DNA from: DATARH01 sp036268425
GTDB lineage: Bacteria > Pseudomonadota > Alphaproteobacteria > ATCC43930 > CGMCC-115725
DNA length: 64,000 bases
Reading direction: 5' to 3'
NCBI GenBank assembly: GCA_036268425.1
Contig: DATAUE010000043.1
Location: 1-64,000 of the forward strand
Shown: positions 18,609-27,914 of the stretch, one piece after another
How the letters are laid out: every line of letters begins with the position of its first letter
Numbering within the stretch: position 1 is the first letter of the stretch
Notes under the pieces: generated by a model
The model's input: only the letters and a program-made list of their open reading frames with translations
Database searches by the model: none
What the model was told of the DNA's origin: nothing
Program-made: the position numbers and the translations under genes

Positions 18609-18649
18609 CGCGTTCGACAATCGACCGAGGCTCGGGTCCGGTATCCAGG

Positions 18650-18684
18650 GGGCAGCACCGTTGACCGCGGTGCTGCCCTTTCTG
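18650..18684 (+). terminator. Rho-independent terminator after the ParB-like gene
   Basis: GGGCAGCACC and GGTGCTGCCC form a perfect 10-base stem with a 9-base loop, followed by TTTCT. It lies 41 bases after the stop at 18608. Confidence 0.75.
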
Positions 18685-18812
18685 CTGCTACTTCCGAGCA
18701 CGTACCGGGCGGAGGCTAAACAGAGTGAAAGGGCGGATGGCCGGGGGCGAACCCGAAGGCGGAGAGGAGCCTGCGACGGGTTTTTTCCCGCTTCGCTCCC
18801 GAGGTGTCACTC

Positions 18813-19190
18813 ATGACCAGCCGAAACATCACTGCCCGTTTCGATTTCCGCGAACGCGTTGCCTACAATCATGAGCGCAAACAGCTCTTTCACCGGCAGG
18901 CAAAGCGGCAGCTCCGCGTGCTTGCCACAGCGCTGCGACTGCAACGCGGCGATTATGATCTTTGTTCGAACACTGCCGGTATCGCCGTCTCGGGTGAAGT
19001 GACACTGCATGGTGATCATTTATATGTGCAAGTGAGCCAGCCGGCTACTGGCAGCGATACCGGCGTTCTGTTCCGTTCTTGCACCGGACGCCGTGATTAC
19101 GTCGGCGGGCGCAATCATTTTGCCGGTCTTGATATGCTGCACGCGCCGAACGAGCTGGCGGCACTGATTGGGCGGCACATCCAGCGTTAG
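18813..19190 (+). CDS. Hypothetical protein of the maintenance block
   Basis: The start is the ATG giving MTSRNITARFDFRERVAYNH; an upstream ATG three codons earlier is possible. The 125 residues include a basic N-terminal half (ERKQLFHRQAKRQLRVLATA) and a C-terminal half with VYVQVSQ-like strands and a CTGRRDYVGG turn. It is small, charged and cytoplasmic. Homologues sit between ParB-like and strawberry-notch genes in related islands, as far as I recall; no function is known. A CGGG-TTTTTT-CCCG hairpin lies in its leader. Confidence 0.6.
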   Translation: MTSRNITARFDFRERVAYNHERKQLFHRQAKRQLRVLATALRLQRGDYDLCSNTAGIAVSGEVTLHGDHLYVQVSQPATGSDTGVLFRSCTGRRDYVGGRNHFAGLDMLHAPNELAALIGRHIQR

Positions 19191-19279
19191 AGGAAGAGGG
19201 CTTCAGGAGGAGGGCAATCCGGCCGGGAAGAAGAGAGCGTTCCGCCGGGTCTTCCAGCCCGCTCTCCGGAGACCTTCCC

Positions 19280-22200
19280 ATGTTCAATCCTTCTTCAGCG
19301 GTCGCCACCGCGTCATTGCCGCTTTTCGCCGCCGCGCCAATCCCGGACAAAGCGTCCGGTCTGTTCCACGCCGCCACCACCATCGCCGGATGGTTGGCCC
19401 AGAACCGCAACATCGATACCTCGGCGCTGCGAGCCGCGATGGAGGCGGCGTTCAATGGCAGTGATGCCGATGGCGCCTGGGTATGGAAGGACGCCTATGA
19501 GGCATGCGAGGTGGCCCAGGTTCTGTTCCTGCGCAAGTTCGGCGGCGCAATGCGGGCGCGGGCTGGTTCCGCTCGAACGATGCTCGCGATGCTTTCACGT
19601 CTGTCGGGGCGGTTGCCGTCGCACACCCGCCGCTCGCCGGAATCGCAGCAGCTCCAGCAATTCTCGACACCGCTCGCCTTGGGGCTGGCGGTCGCCGAAG
19701 CTGCCGCGATCACCCGCGACGATCTCGTCCTCGAACCGTCCGCCGGTACCGGCATGCTGGCGATCTTCGCCGAACTCGCGGGGGCCCGGCTCGCCCTCAA
19801 CGAGATCGCCGATACACGCGCCGGATCGCTGGCGCGGCTGTTTCGCGACGTGCCGATCAGCCGCCACAACGCCGAGCAGATTCATGACCGGCTCGATCCC
19901 GGCATCCGTCCCAGCATCGTCGTGATGAACCCGCCTTTCTCGGCCTCGCCAGAGATCGCTGGCCGCTTCAGTGAAGCTACCATCCGCCATCTCAATTCCG
20001 CGCTAGCTCGTTTGGAGGAAGGCGGACGCCTGGTCGCGATCACCGGGCACAATGTCGGGCCGGAGCACGCCGCCTGGCGCGATGCGTTCATTCGCTTGCA
20101 GGAGAAGAGCAGCGTCATCTTTACCGCGGCCATCGCGGGCCAGGCCTATGCACGCCACGGCACCAGCTTCGACACAAGGCTAACCGTCATCGACCGCATA
20201 CCGGCGGCCGATCCGAAGATTTTCCCAATCTCGCCGGGCGTGGCGAAAGACGCCGCCGAATTGCTCGAATGGGTAACGCGGTCGGTACCTCCGCGCCGGA
20301 GTATCGCCAGCGCTGTGGTGCCGCCCAGTGCTGCCGTGGTTCCGCTGCGGGCTTCCGCGCGCACTGAGACTCAACGCGCGACACCAGCGGTCGACAAGCC
20401 GCCCGTCTCAGACATTGCGGAATTGAGCTATGAGATCGTCGAGCAGGGCGCGAGCGATGCGGCGCGTCTCACCGGCAACCTCTATGAAGGCTATTCGCTG
20501 CAGGCATTGCGCATTCCCGGCGCACAGCCGCACCCGACGAAACTCGTGCAGTCGGCGGCGATGGCGGCCGTGGCGCCGCCGCGCCCCTCTTACCGTCCGC
20601 ATTTGCCGACACGGCTGGTCACCGAGGGCCTGCTCTCCGACGCCCAGATCGAAAGCGTGATCTATGCCGGCGAAGCACATACGCATCACCTCTCTGGATC
20701 TTACACGGTCAACGAGACCTACGATATCGTCACCGCCGCAGCAGCGGATGCCAAAGGTGCAGTGCAATTCCGCCAGGGATGGTTTCTTGGCGATGGCACC
20801 GGTGCGGGCAAGGGAAGGCAGGTTGCCGCCATCCTGCTCGATAACTGGCTGAAGGGCCGCCGCCGTGCGGTGTGGATCTCGAAGTCGGACAAACTGATCG
20901 AGGATGCCGAACGCGATTGGGTCGCACTCGGCGGGTTGCGCTCCGATCTCGTGCCCCTGTCGCGCTTTCGTCAGGGTGCCCCGGTCACGATCGGTGACGG
21001 TGTGCTGTTCACCACCTACGCCACCTTGCGCACGCAGGCGAAAGGGGAGAAGTGCAGCCGCCTCGACCAGATCATTTCCTGGCTCGGCAAGGAATTCGAT
21101 GGTGCCGTCGTCTTCGATGAAGCGCATGCCATGGCCAATGCCGCGGGTGATAAGGGCAGCGAGGGTAGTCGCGGCGAGAAGAAGCCGTCGCAGCAGGGGC
21201 AGGCGGGATTGCGCTTGCAGAATGCATTGCCCGCCGCCCGCGTCGTCTACGTCTCCGCCACCGGCGCGACCACGGTACAGAACCTGGCTTATGCCGCGCG
21301 CCTCGGATTATGGGGCGCGGGGGATTTTCCGTTTGCGACGCGAGCCGATTTTGTTGCGGCGATGGAAGGCGGCGGCATAGCTGCGATGGAGGTATTGGCG
21401 CGCGATCTGAAAGCGCTCGGCCTTTACACGGCGCGTTCGCTCTCGTTCGAGGGGATCGAGTACGAGATCGTTGAGCATGCGCTGACCCCGGAGCAGATCC
21501 GCATCTACGATTCCTACGCGGATGCCTTTCAGATCATTCATCGGAATCTCGACGCAGCATTGCAGGCCACTAATGTCACCGGCACCAATGGCGGCACCTA
21601 TAACCGTAACGCTAAGAGTGCGGCCCGCTCGGCCTTTGAGAGCAATAAGCAGCGTTTCTTCAACCATCTGCTGACGGCGATGAAATGCCCGACGCTGATC
21701 GCCGCCTTGCAGCGCGATCTCGATGCCGGGCACGCACCGGTGATCCAGATCGTTTCGACCAACGAAGCTCTGCTTGAACGCCGGCTGGCGGAGATACCAT
21801 CCTCTGAATGGGGCGATCTCTCGATCGACATCACCCCACGGGAATACGTTCTCGATTATCTGAACCACTCATTCCCGACGCAGCTCTTCGAGCTGTTCAG
21901 TGATGAGGAGGGCAATCTCCATTCGCGGCCCGCCTATGACGCCGATGGCAACCCGGTCGTCTCACGCGAGGCCGTAGCGCGGCGCGAGCGGATGATCGAG
22001 CATCTCGCGGCACTGCCACCGGTGCAAGGCGCGCTCGATCAGATACTGCACCGCTTTGGCACCGACACCGTGGCAGAAGTCACCGGACGCTCGCGCCGCA
22101 TCGTCCGCCGCGGCGATCGGCTCTGCGTCGAGAACCGGCCTGCGTTGGCCAACATCGCAGAGACTTCCGCCTTTATGGATGACGAGAAGCGCGTACTCGT

Positions 22201-23626
22201 CTTCTCCGATGCCGGCGGCACCGGCCGCAGCTATCACGCCGATCTGGGCGGCAAAAACCAGCGTCTGCGCATCCATTATCTCTTGGAGCCGGGCTGGAAA
22301 GCCGACGCCGCGATCCAGGGGCTCGGACGCTCCAACCGCACCAACCAGAAACAGCCGCCGATCTTCCGTCCCGTCGCCACCGACGTGAAAGGCGAGAAAC
22401 GCTTTCTGTCGACCATCGCGCGCCGTCTCGACACACTTGGCGCCATCACCCGTGGCCAGCGCCAGACGGGAGGACAGGGTCTCTTTCGCGCCGACGACAA
22501 TTTGGAGAGCGCGTACGCCAAGGCGGCGTTGCGGCAGTTCTTCCAGCGGCTCTATGCCGGGAAAGTCGAGGGCTGCTCGCTGACGCAGTTCGAGGAGGCA
22601 ACCGGCCTCAAGCTCTGCGGCGAGGACGGATCGCTGCATGACGAATTGCCACCGATCACGCAGTTCCTCAACCGCATCCTGGCCTTGCGCATCGCCTTGC
22701 AGAACACGTTGTTCGCCACCTTCGAGGGTTTGCTCGAGGCTTCGATCGAGGCCGCCATTACCGCCGGTACCTATGATGTCGGGGTTGAAACCCTGACGGC
22801 CGAGAGCTTCACCGTGCTCGATCGCCGCACGGTCTATACCCATCCCGGTACCGGAGCGGAGACGCGCTGCTATCGGGTCGAGCAGAAGGACCGCAACCAT
22901 CCGCTGTCGCTCGCCGATGCGCTCGATCTACCGCAAAGCCCGGGTGCGCAACTTGTGATCAACCGGCAATCGCACCGCGCGGCGGTGCGCGTGCCGGCTG
23001 CCAGCTTCATGAGCGAGGACGGCGAGGTCGAGACCCGTGTGCGGCTGATCCGGCCGATGAGCCGGGAGGCGATGACGCTGACGGCGTTCGAGCAATCGCA
23101 ATGGGAGGCCACGTCGCGCCAGCAATTTGCAGCGCAGTGGGAAGCGGAATGCGCCCAGGTGCCGGAGTTCACCGACACCTACTTTCACATCATCACCGGC
23201 TTGCTGCTGCCGATCTGGAACCGACTGCCCGGCGATACCATGCGGGTCTACCGCTTCGAGACCGTCGATGGCGAGCGGGTCATCGGTCGCGTTGCGTTGG
23301 CGGCATGGGTCAATGCCGCCTTTAATGATGTGCCGCAGAATGTCACGGCGGACGATGCCTGGACCGCGCTCTGCGATGGCCGCACCGGTGTCGAACTCGC
23401 CGGTAGTCTGCAATTGCGTCGCGTTCGTGCGATGGGCGAATACCGCATCGAACTCTCCGGCTTCACCGATAGCATGGTCGATCGGCTGAAGGCGCTGGGC
23501 TTGATGACCGAGATCGTCAGCTGGCGCTTGCGGCTCTTTGTGCCGATGGCGAACGGCCCCACCGTTCTTGGCGAGCTATTCCGCTTGCATCCACTTCAGC
23601 GGATCGTCGACCGGGAAGCGGCGTGA
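19280..23626 (+). CDS. Methyltransferase fused to strawberry-notch family helicase
   Basis: This 1448-residue protein joins two enzymes. Residues about 120-330 form a class I SAM-dependent methyltransferase: LEPSAGTGMLAIFAE (residue 151, SAM-binding motif I) and VVMNPPFS (residue 214, the NPPF motif of N6-adenine/amino methyltransferases). Residues about 440-1060 form a superfamily 2 helicase of strawberry-notch type: Walker A GDGTGAGKGRQ (residue 504), DEAH box VVFDEAHAM (residue 612), and a motif VI-like QGLGRSNRTNQ (residue 1014). The last 350 residues look like a strawberry-notch C-terminal region. It may modify and remodel DNA during maintenance or transfer of the element, or act in defence. 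Bacterial members are uncharacterised. Leader arms GAGAGCG/CGCTCTC precede the start. Confidence 0.9.
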   Translation: MFNPSSAVATASLPLFAAAPIPDKASGLFHAATTIAGWLAQNRNIDTSALRAAMEAAFNGSDADGAWVWKDAYEACEVAQVLFLRKFGGAMRARAGSARTMLAMLSRLSGRLPSHTRRSPESQQLQQFSTPLALGLAVAEAAAITRDDLVLEPSAGTGMLAIFAELAGARLALNEIADTRAGSLARLFRDVPISRHNAEQIHDRLDPGIRPSIVVMNPPFSASPEIAGRFSEATIRHLNSALARLEEGGRLVAITGHNVGPEHAAWRDAFIRLQEKSSVIFTAAIAGQAYARHGTSFDTRLTVIDRIPAADPKIFPISPGVAKDAAELLEWVTRSVPPRRSIASAVVPPSAAVVPLRASARTETQRATPAVDKPPVSDIAELSYEIVEQGASDAARLTGNLYEGYSLQALRIPGAQPHPTKLVQSAAMAAVAPPRPSYRPHLPTRLVTEGLLSDAQIESVIYAGEAHTHHLSGSYTVNETYDIVTAAAADAKGAVQFRQGWFLGDGTGAGKGRQVAAILLDNWLKGRRRAVWISKSDKLIEDAERDWVALGGLRSDLVPLSRFRQGAPVTIGDGVLFTTYATLRTQAKGEKCSRLDQIISWLGKEFDGAVVFDEAHAMANAAGDKGSEGSRGEKKPSQQGQAGLRLQNALPAARVVYVSATGATTVQNLAYAARLGLWGAGDFPFATRADFVAAMEGGGIAAMEVLARDLKALGLYTARSLSFEGIEYEIVEHALTPEQIRIYDSYADAFQIIHRNLDAALQATNVTGTNGGTYNRNAKSAARSAFESNKQRFFNHLLTAMKCPTLIAALQRDLDAGHAPVIQIVSTNEALLERRLAEIPSSEWGDLSIDITPREYVLDYLNHSFPTQLFELFSDEEGNLHSRPAYDADGNPVVSREAVARRERMIEHLAALPPVQGALDQILHRFGTDTVAEVTGRSRRIVRRGDRLCVENRPALANIAETSAFMDDEKRVLVFSDAGGTGRSYHADLGGKNQRLRIHYLLEPGWKADAAIQGLGRSNRTNQKQPPIFRPVATDVKGEKRFLSTIARRLDTLGAITRGQRQTGGQGLFRADDNLESAYAKAALRQFFQRLYAGKVEGCSLTQFEEATGLKLCGEDGSLHDELPPITQFLNRILALRIALQNTLFATFEGLLEASIEAAITAGTYDVGVETLTAESFTVLDRRTVYTHPGTGAETRCYRVEQKDRNHPLSLADALDLPQSPGAQLVINRQSHRAAVRVPAASFMSEDGEVETRVRLIRPMSREAMTLTAFEQSQWEATSRQQFAAQWEAECAQVPEFTDTYFHIITGLLLPIWNRLPGDTMRVYRFETVDGERVIGRVALAAWVNAAFNDVPQNVTADDAWTALCDGRTGVELAGSLQLRRVRAMGEYRIELSGFTDSMVDRLKALGLMTEIVSWRLRLFVPMANGPTVLGELFRLHPLQRIVDREAA

Positions 23627-23639
23627 GCCGGTGCCTGCC

Positions 23640-24680
23640 ATGTCCGGCGCTGCCGATCTGGCGCGCCGCCTCGCGCGTGAGGCCGAGGCGGTGTGCCGCC
23701 ATTACCTGCCGCAAGGCCGTCGCTGCGGCCGCTACTGGATTGCCGGCGATGTCACCGGCGCCGTGGGCCGCAGCCTTTATGTCCGGCTACACGGTCCCGA
23801 TTACGGCAAGGGTGCGGCCGGCAAATGGACCGATGCCAGCACCGGCGAGTATGGCGATCTGCTCGACCTCATCAAAGGCAATCGGCAGCTGCATGATCTT
23901 GGCGACGCCATGGACGAAGCATGCCGCTTTCTGTCGTTGCCCGGCAGGATACCGGAACGACCGCGATCGGTGTTGCCTTTGCTAGCCTCGTGCGATGCAG
24001 CGCGCCGTTTGTTTAATGCCGGGCGAGCGCTCACAGGAACCTTGGCCGAAACATATCTGCGTGGTCGCTGTATCACCGCTCCCGTTGATTGGCCCGCGCT
24101 CCGCTATCACCCTTGGGTGTTTTATCGCGAGACGGCGAATTCGCCGCGTCAGGCATGGCCGGCGTTGCTCGCTGCCGTGACCGATCGCGGCGGCAATATC
24201 ACCGGCATACAGCGCACCTGGCTGAATCCGAGTACGGCGGAGAAAGCGCCGCTGGTCGATCCACGCCGCGCACTCGGGCATTTGCTCGGTTACGGCGTGC
24301 GCTTCGGAATAGCCGACGATATGCTGGTTGCCGGGGAAGGCATCGAGACCGTGCTCGCCCTTAAATCGGTCTTGCCGTCATTGCCGATGATCGCGGGCCT
24401 CTCCGCGAACCACCTCGCCGCACTGGAATTGCCGTCATCACTACATCGTCTCTATATCGCGCGAGACAACGACGCCGCTGGTCTAACGGCGGCGACGCGC
24501 TTGCGACAACGCGCGGGCGGGGGGATCGATGTGCGGTTCCTCATACCAATGTATTCCGATTTCAACGTCGATCTCTGCCAGCTCGGCGCCATCGGCTTGT
24601 CAAAACATGTCGCTGGTCAGCTTGCAGCCGGCGACTTCGACCGGTTTACGGCGGGAAGCATTCACGGCTCTGATAGGTAG
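23640..24680 (+). CDS. Toprim (DUF7146-type) primase-like protein
   Basis: The 346 residues have an N-terminal part with VCRHYLPQGRRCGRYWIAGD (CHC2-like reading of the usual cysteine positions, but not a full zinc finger), then DYGKGAAGKWTDASTGEYGD, and a C-terminal Toprim domain with the Glu in VAGEGIETVLAL and the DxD in IARDNDAAGL. Such proteins are found in plasmids and islands and are thought to act in primer synthesis or DNA transfer. The ATG at 23640 lies 13 bases after the stop of the helicase, so translation is probably coupled; a GTG at 23631 is an alternative. Operon partner of the helicase. Confidence 0.85.
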   Translation: MSGAADLARRLAREAEAVCRHYLPQGRRCGRYWIAGDVTGAVGRSLYVRLHGPDYGKGAAGKWTDASTGEYGDLLDLIKGNRQLHDLGDAMDEACRFLSLPGRIPERPRSVLPLLASCDAARRLFNAGRALTGTLAETYLRGRCITAPVDWPALRYHPWVFYRETANSPRQAWPALLAAVTDRGGNITGIQRTWLNPSTAEKAPLVDPRRALGHLLGYGVRFGIADDMLVAGEGIETVLALKSVLPSLPMIAGLSANHLAALELPSSLHRLYIARDNDAAGLTAATRLRQRAGGGIDVRFLIPMYSDFNVDLCQLGAIGLSKHVAGQLAAGDFDRFTAGSIHGSDR

Positions 24681-24919
24681 CGCGGCGGCAATCCGTTCAC
24701 CAGATTGCTGGCGACGCGGTAGAGATCGTAGGTGCCGACCTTTTCGATGCGCTCGTCGATGGGTTCTGCCCAAAATCTTGCCGCGGGATAGCCGCGCTGA
24801 TGCCAGTAATCCTGGAGCCTTCGAGCCAGGCATATGGCCCCTTTTTGGCTTAGCATCTCCGGCAGATCAGAACCATCCGACGTAGATGCATGTTGATCTG
24901 GTTTAACACCGCTATTCAT
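24662..24919 (-). CDS. Small conserved hypothetical protein of the island
   Basis: The start is the ATG giving MNSGVKPDQHAS, preceded by GGAGGGG six bases upstream. The core ICLARRLQDYWHQRGYPAAR, then FWAEPIDERIEKVGTYDLYR and NLVNGLPPRYL, is of a type that recurs in integrated elements of Bradyrhizobium-like bacteria. It is helical, with no catalytic motif. It overlaps the end of the convergent Toprim gene by 19 bases. Function unknown. Confidence 0.65.
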   Translation of the reverse strand: MNSGVKPDQHASTSDGSDLPEMLSQKGAICLARRLQDYWHQRGYPAARFWAEPIDERIEKVGTYDLYRVASNLVNGLPPRYLSEP

Positions 24920-25449
24920 AAATCGCCCCTCCATTGCCGTTTTTGCGAGCGCAGAGGATTACGAAAGTCGAAGAGAACGATTCAATCAGGAAGTTTTTTT
25001 CAACTAATTTGATCTACTATTAGTTGTAGAACATTCATCAGCTTGCCGCTTGAGTACAATCTCGTTGGCCATCTCGTTCGGCCTACTGCTCGCGTTGCTT
25101 GACCGGTCCTCTTAGTCGGACGATCAGGGGATACTCTCTCTGGCGTCGGGCACGGGAGTCCCTTTATCGGCGACGGCCGCGCCAAGCGGCCTTCCCAGCG
25201 GCGATATGCCGGAAGCGGAGCCGGGCAGCAATGGCGGTCCCCGACCATTTTCCGCCGCCGAGCCTTCGCGCGGCAGGCCGCGCGCTCATCAAAGGCCCGG
25301 CTTTGCATCGCGAAGCAAAATGCTCGGAGTCCCGCCATCCTCCGCTGTGCTTCGGCCCCAAGGGGTGCAACCCGGCTCCGCCTCCGGCCAAGGGATCGCC
25401 GTGAAGGCCGCGAAGGGCGCGGCTGATCCTCCGGCAAAAAGGCACCGCC
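24920..25449. other. Leader region upstream of the DUF2493 gene
   Basis: About 530 bases. The left part (24940-25090) is AT-rich compared with its surroundings (gaagtttttttcaactaatttg) and may hold a promoter. The right part is GC-rich and contains, at 25344-25372, a 29-base motif that recurs at 27167-27195 before a DUF736 gene. No gene was recognised, though open frames cross it. Confidence 0.4.
25344..25372 (+). repeat. Leader hairpin motif, copy 1
   Basis: A 29-base motif with a CCC-CAAG-GGG mini-hairpin. It matches 25 of 29 bases with the copy at 27167-27195, where the stem is CCG-CAAG-CGG; two of the four differences are compensating. Each copy lies 79-109 bases before the start codon of an island gene. 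Confidence 0.45.
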
Positions 25450-26397
25450 ATGTACGACATCGAGAGCACTTCCACCACTGAACCCGAGACCGACCAGGCC
25501 ATCTCGCCAACCGCACATCTTCTCGACGAACTGGCACTCTTCGGCTATCGGCCCGGCCAGAACGAGCCCGATCCACGGCCGCTTCCCGAACCCGACACCG
25601 CTCGTGCGCAGATCGAAGCCCTGGCCGACGCCTTCACCGGTCTTGTCGGTGCCACCCGCCTCGAAGACGATCTCCGCGACCTGCTGTGGTCCTTCGTCCA
25701 CATCTTCCACCGCAAGACCGACCGTATCGAACGCGAGCTCGACACCAACGAGCAGGCGCAACGCCGCTCTCAACTCGAGCAGGACGGCTCCGAGGTCAAA
25801 TCGGTCGAACTCGAACGTCTGATCAACCAAGGCCTCAGCCTGATCGAACGCCGCAACGCCTTCGAGTTCTTTCGCGATCAGGCCGCCGAGCAATACGACG
25901 CCGCCACCGGTTCGTCATGGCGCCCGCATGTCGGATCGATGGCCAGCCGCCGCACCCTGACCGCGGCAATGATCGACAGCCGCGACTTCGTTGCCGCACG
26001 TCGTCGCGCTGATGCGCAAACGCTCGCCCCCGCTGGCACCCGCATCGCCTTCACCGGCGGCACTGAATGCAACGATCATCAGCGTATCTGGGATGCACTC
26101 GACAAAGTCCGCGCCAAGCATCCCCACATGGTGTTGCTCCACGGTGGCAGCCCCCGTGGCGCCGAACGCATCGCGGCCTGCTGGGCCGATAACCGCAAGG
26201 TCGCCCAGGTAGTGTTCAAGCCGGATTGGGCCCGGCACGCCAAGGCCGCACCGTTCAAGCGCAACGATGCGATCCTCGAAACCCTTCCGGTCGGCGTCAT
26301 CGTGTTCCCGGGCTCGGGGATTTCCGCCAATCTTGCCGACAAGGCCAGAACGATTGGCATCCCCGTGTGGCGGTTCGCTGAGGAGAGCGGCGCATAA
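25450..26397 (+). CDS. DUF2493 (SLOG-like) protein
   Basis: The N-terminal 180 residues are helical and charged (LEDDLRDLLWSFVHIFHRKT, RIERELDTNEQAQRRSQLEQ) and carry no recognised domain. The C-terminus is a DUF2493 domain: RIAFTGGTECNDHQRIWDAL, MVLLHGGSPRGAERIAACWA, then VVFKPDWARH and VIVFPGSGISANLADKA. This Rossmann-like fold belongs to the SLOG superfamily, which binds nucleotides or nucleotide signals. The gene is common in the same position in islands with the DUF736 set. Cytoplasmic; ligand unknown. The start has a leader described separately. Confidence 0.85.
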   Translation: MYDIESTSTTEPETDQAISPTAHLLDELALFGYRPGQNEPDPRPLPEPDTARAQIEALADAFTGLVGATRLEDDLRDLLWSFVHIFHRKTDRIERELDTNEQAQRRSQLEQDGSEVKSVELERLINQGLSLIERRNAFEFFRDQAAEQYDAATGSSWRPHVGSMASRRTLTAAMIDSRDFVAARRRADAQTLAPAGTRIAFTGGTECNDHQRIWDALDKVRAKHPHMVLLHGGSPRGAERIAACWADNRKVAQVVFKPDWARHAKAAPFKRNDAILETLPVGVIVFPGSGISANLADKARTIGIPVWRFAEESGA

Positions 26398-26556
26398 GCG
26401 CCGTCACCTCATTCTTTATTTTAAAAATTTTCGCGGCATTCGGCCGTTCAGGCGGCGTGCTAGAGGTCAGCGCGCGGACAAGACGCGAGGTTTATCGCAA
26501 TGTCCATCATCTGGGGCTGCCATCGTGGCAGCTTCGAATAATAAAAAGGAAAAACC

Positions 26557-26916
26557 ATGATGATCGGTACCTTCTATAATGACAGGCGAACTAATAGCTT
26601 CACAGGCGAGATCAAAACCCTCGTTCTGCAACGCGAGAATGTTCAGTTTCTTCCCAACGATAAGCGATCCGACAATGAACCGGACTATCGCATCGTTGAG
26701 AAAACCGCCGAGGGGTCGGTCGAGCTCGGCGCGGCCTGGAAGCGCCGCAGCAGCGCCGGAGCTGATTACCTATCCGTCGTGCTGGATGATCCGGCGTTAT
26801 CGCAGCCGATCAATGCGGCGCTGATGCTTCCCGAGCGGGACGGCGCGGCCACGCTGGTCTGGTCACGGCCACAGCGGCGCCAACCGTCGATCCAGCCGGA
26901 TCGAAGCCCGCGTTAA
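26557..26916 (+). CDS. DUF736 family protein, copy 1
   Basis: About 119 residues: MIGTFYNDRRTNSFTGEIKT, DYRIVEK, VELGAAWKRRSSAGADYLSV and VLDDPALSQPINAAL are the DUF736 hallmarks. The last 20 residues are Arg/Gln/Pro-rich. DUF736 proteins are small, beta-rich, island-borne and of unknown function. A double ATG (26557/26560) follows AAAAAGGAAA. It is one of four copies within 5.8 kb. Confidence 0.9.
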   Translation: MMIGTFYNDRRTNSFTGEIKTLVLQRENVQFLPNDKRSDNEPDYRIVEKTAEGSVELGAAWKRRSSAGADYLSVVLDDPALSQPINAALMLPERDGAATLVWSRPQRRQPSIQPDRSPR

Positions 26917-27166
26917 GGACTGTCGAATAGCGGCTCTCCTGCCGACGGGTCCATCCGTGAGTGAAACGCTCGTTTGGCTGTGATCGGTTCGGCGGGAGAG
27001 CCAATTCGTCTCCTGCGTCGGTTGCGCAAATTACCGTTCCAGCATGGCTCTCAAGCGCTAGAGACCGCAGTCCTCGGCGACAACCCGTTCGTCGAAACAA
27101 TTTTCCCCGGCCGGGCCAAAGCCCAGCCTCCTCGCGCGCAAAATTCTTCCGCCGCCCGGGTCCTGC

Positions 27167-27195
27167 GCTGCGCTTCGGCCGCAAGCGGTGCAGCC
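27167..27195 (+). repeat. Leader hairpin motif, copy 2
   Basis: Second copy of the motif at 25344-25372. Here the mini-hairpin is CCG-CAAG-CGG and flanking GCTGC/GCAGC can pair as an outer stem. It lies 80 bases before the DUF736 start at 27276. Confidence 0.45.
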
Positions 27196-27275
27196 GACGC
27201 CTTATGCGGTCTCTGAAAGCGCGAGCCATCGCAGGGACGATCCTTCGCGAACCACAAACTCAAAGGAGACCTATC

Positions 27276-27611
27276 ATGGCTATTACCCTCGGAACCTTTA
27301 TCCGTCAGCAAGACGGCAGCTTCACCGGCATCTTCAAGACCCTCAGCATCCTCGCGGCGTTCACCATCGCGCCCGTCGACAAAGTGTCGGACAACGCTCC
27401 CGATTACCGGGTCTATGCTGGGCAGCAGCGCTACGAGGTCGGCGCGGGCTGGAGCCAGATCGCCAAATCCAGCGGCGAGACCTTTCTCAACCTCAAGATC
27501 GCCGCGCCTGAGTTCGGGCCGAACTCGGTTCGCTTCCGTCTCGTCAAGCTCGAGACGCCGAACGCCGAGGGCGCCACGCACATCGCCCTGTGGGAACCGC
27601 GCGATCGTTAG
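27276..27611 (+). CDS. DUF736 family protein, copy 2
   Basis: The protein reads MAITLGTFIRQQDGSFTGIF and KTLSILAAFTIAPVDKVSDN, then DYRVYAGQQRYEVGAGWSQI and ends in HIALWEPRDR. The 111 residues match the DUF736 family over their length, and this copy is the most divergent of the four. A perfect AAAGGAG site lies eight bases upstream. A strong terminator follows 7 bases after the stop. Confidence 0.92.
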   Translation: MAITLGTFIRQQDGSFTGIFKTLSILAAFTIAPVDKVSDNAPDYRVYAGQQRYEVGAGWSQIAKSSGETFLNLKIAAPEFGPNSVRFRLVKLETPNAEGATHIALWEPRDR

Positions 27612-27618
27612 GCCCGTG

Positions 27619-27650
27619 CCCCGCCGCCGATTACCGGTGGCGGGGTTTCT
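27619..27650 (+). terminator. Rho-independent terminator after DUF736 copy 2
   Basis: CCCCGCCGCC and GGTGGCGGGG form a 10-base stem with one G-T pair and a 7-base loop, followed by TTTCTTCT. Confidence 0.8.
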
Positions 27651-27677
27651 TCTCAACCCATAACCATGGAGACAACC

Positions 27678-27914
27678 ATGACCGTCTTTCTCAAGCTGCT
27701 GCACGGCCGCGACGATCCCGATCAGGACATGCAGGACTGGGGCTTTGATGGCCCAACGCTCGGGCCCTTTGTCGCGGTGCATGTCACCTACCGCGATCAT
27801 ATCCGCTGCCTCGCGGCCGATCACGACGAGGTCGAGCTCGGCTTCACCGATGACTTACTGACCTATCAGGGTAAATACTACGGCGACTTCGAGATCGCTG
27901 CTTCATTCGGCTGA
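27678..27914 (+). CDS. Small conserved island protein
   Basis: The ATG at 27678 is preferred over the in-frame ATG at 27666, which overlaps the ribosome site GGAGACAA. The 78 residues include LKLLHGRDDPDQDMQDWGFD and GPFVAVHVTYRDHIRCLAAD, with a strongly acidic C-terminus. It is a soluble, acidic protein with no recognised domain; homologues accompany DUF736 genes in related islands. Function unknown. Confidence 0.6.
   Translation: MTVFLKLLHGRDDPDQDMQDWGFDGPTLGPFVAVHVTYRDHIRCLAADHDEVELGFTDDLLTYQGKYYGDFEIAASFG

Noticed and set aside
21962..22900. 312-codon minus-strand open frame inside the helicase gene
   Set aside because: It is an antisense shadow of the well-supported helicase; repetitive charged composition without domain motifs.
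25000..25893. 297-codon minus-strand open frame over the DUF2493 gene start
   Set aside because: It overlaps the supported DUF2493 gene on the other strand and has no ribosome site.
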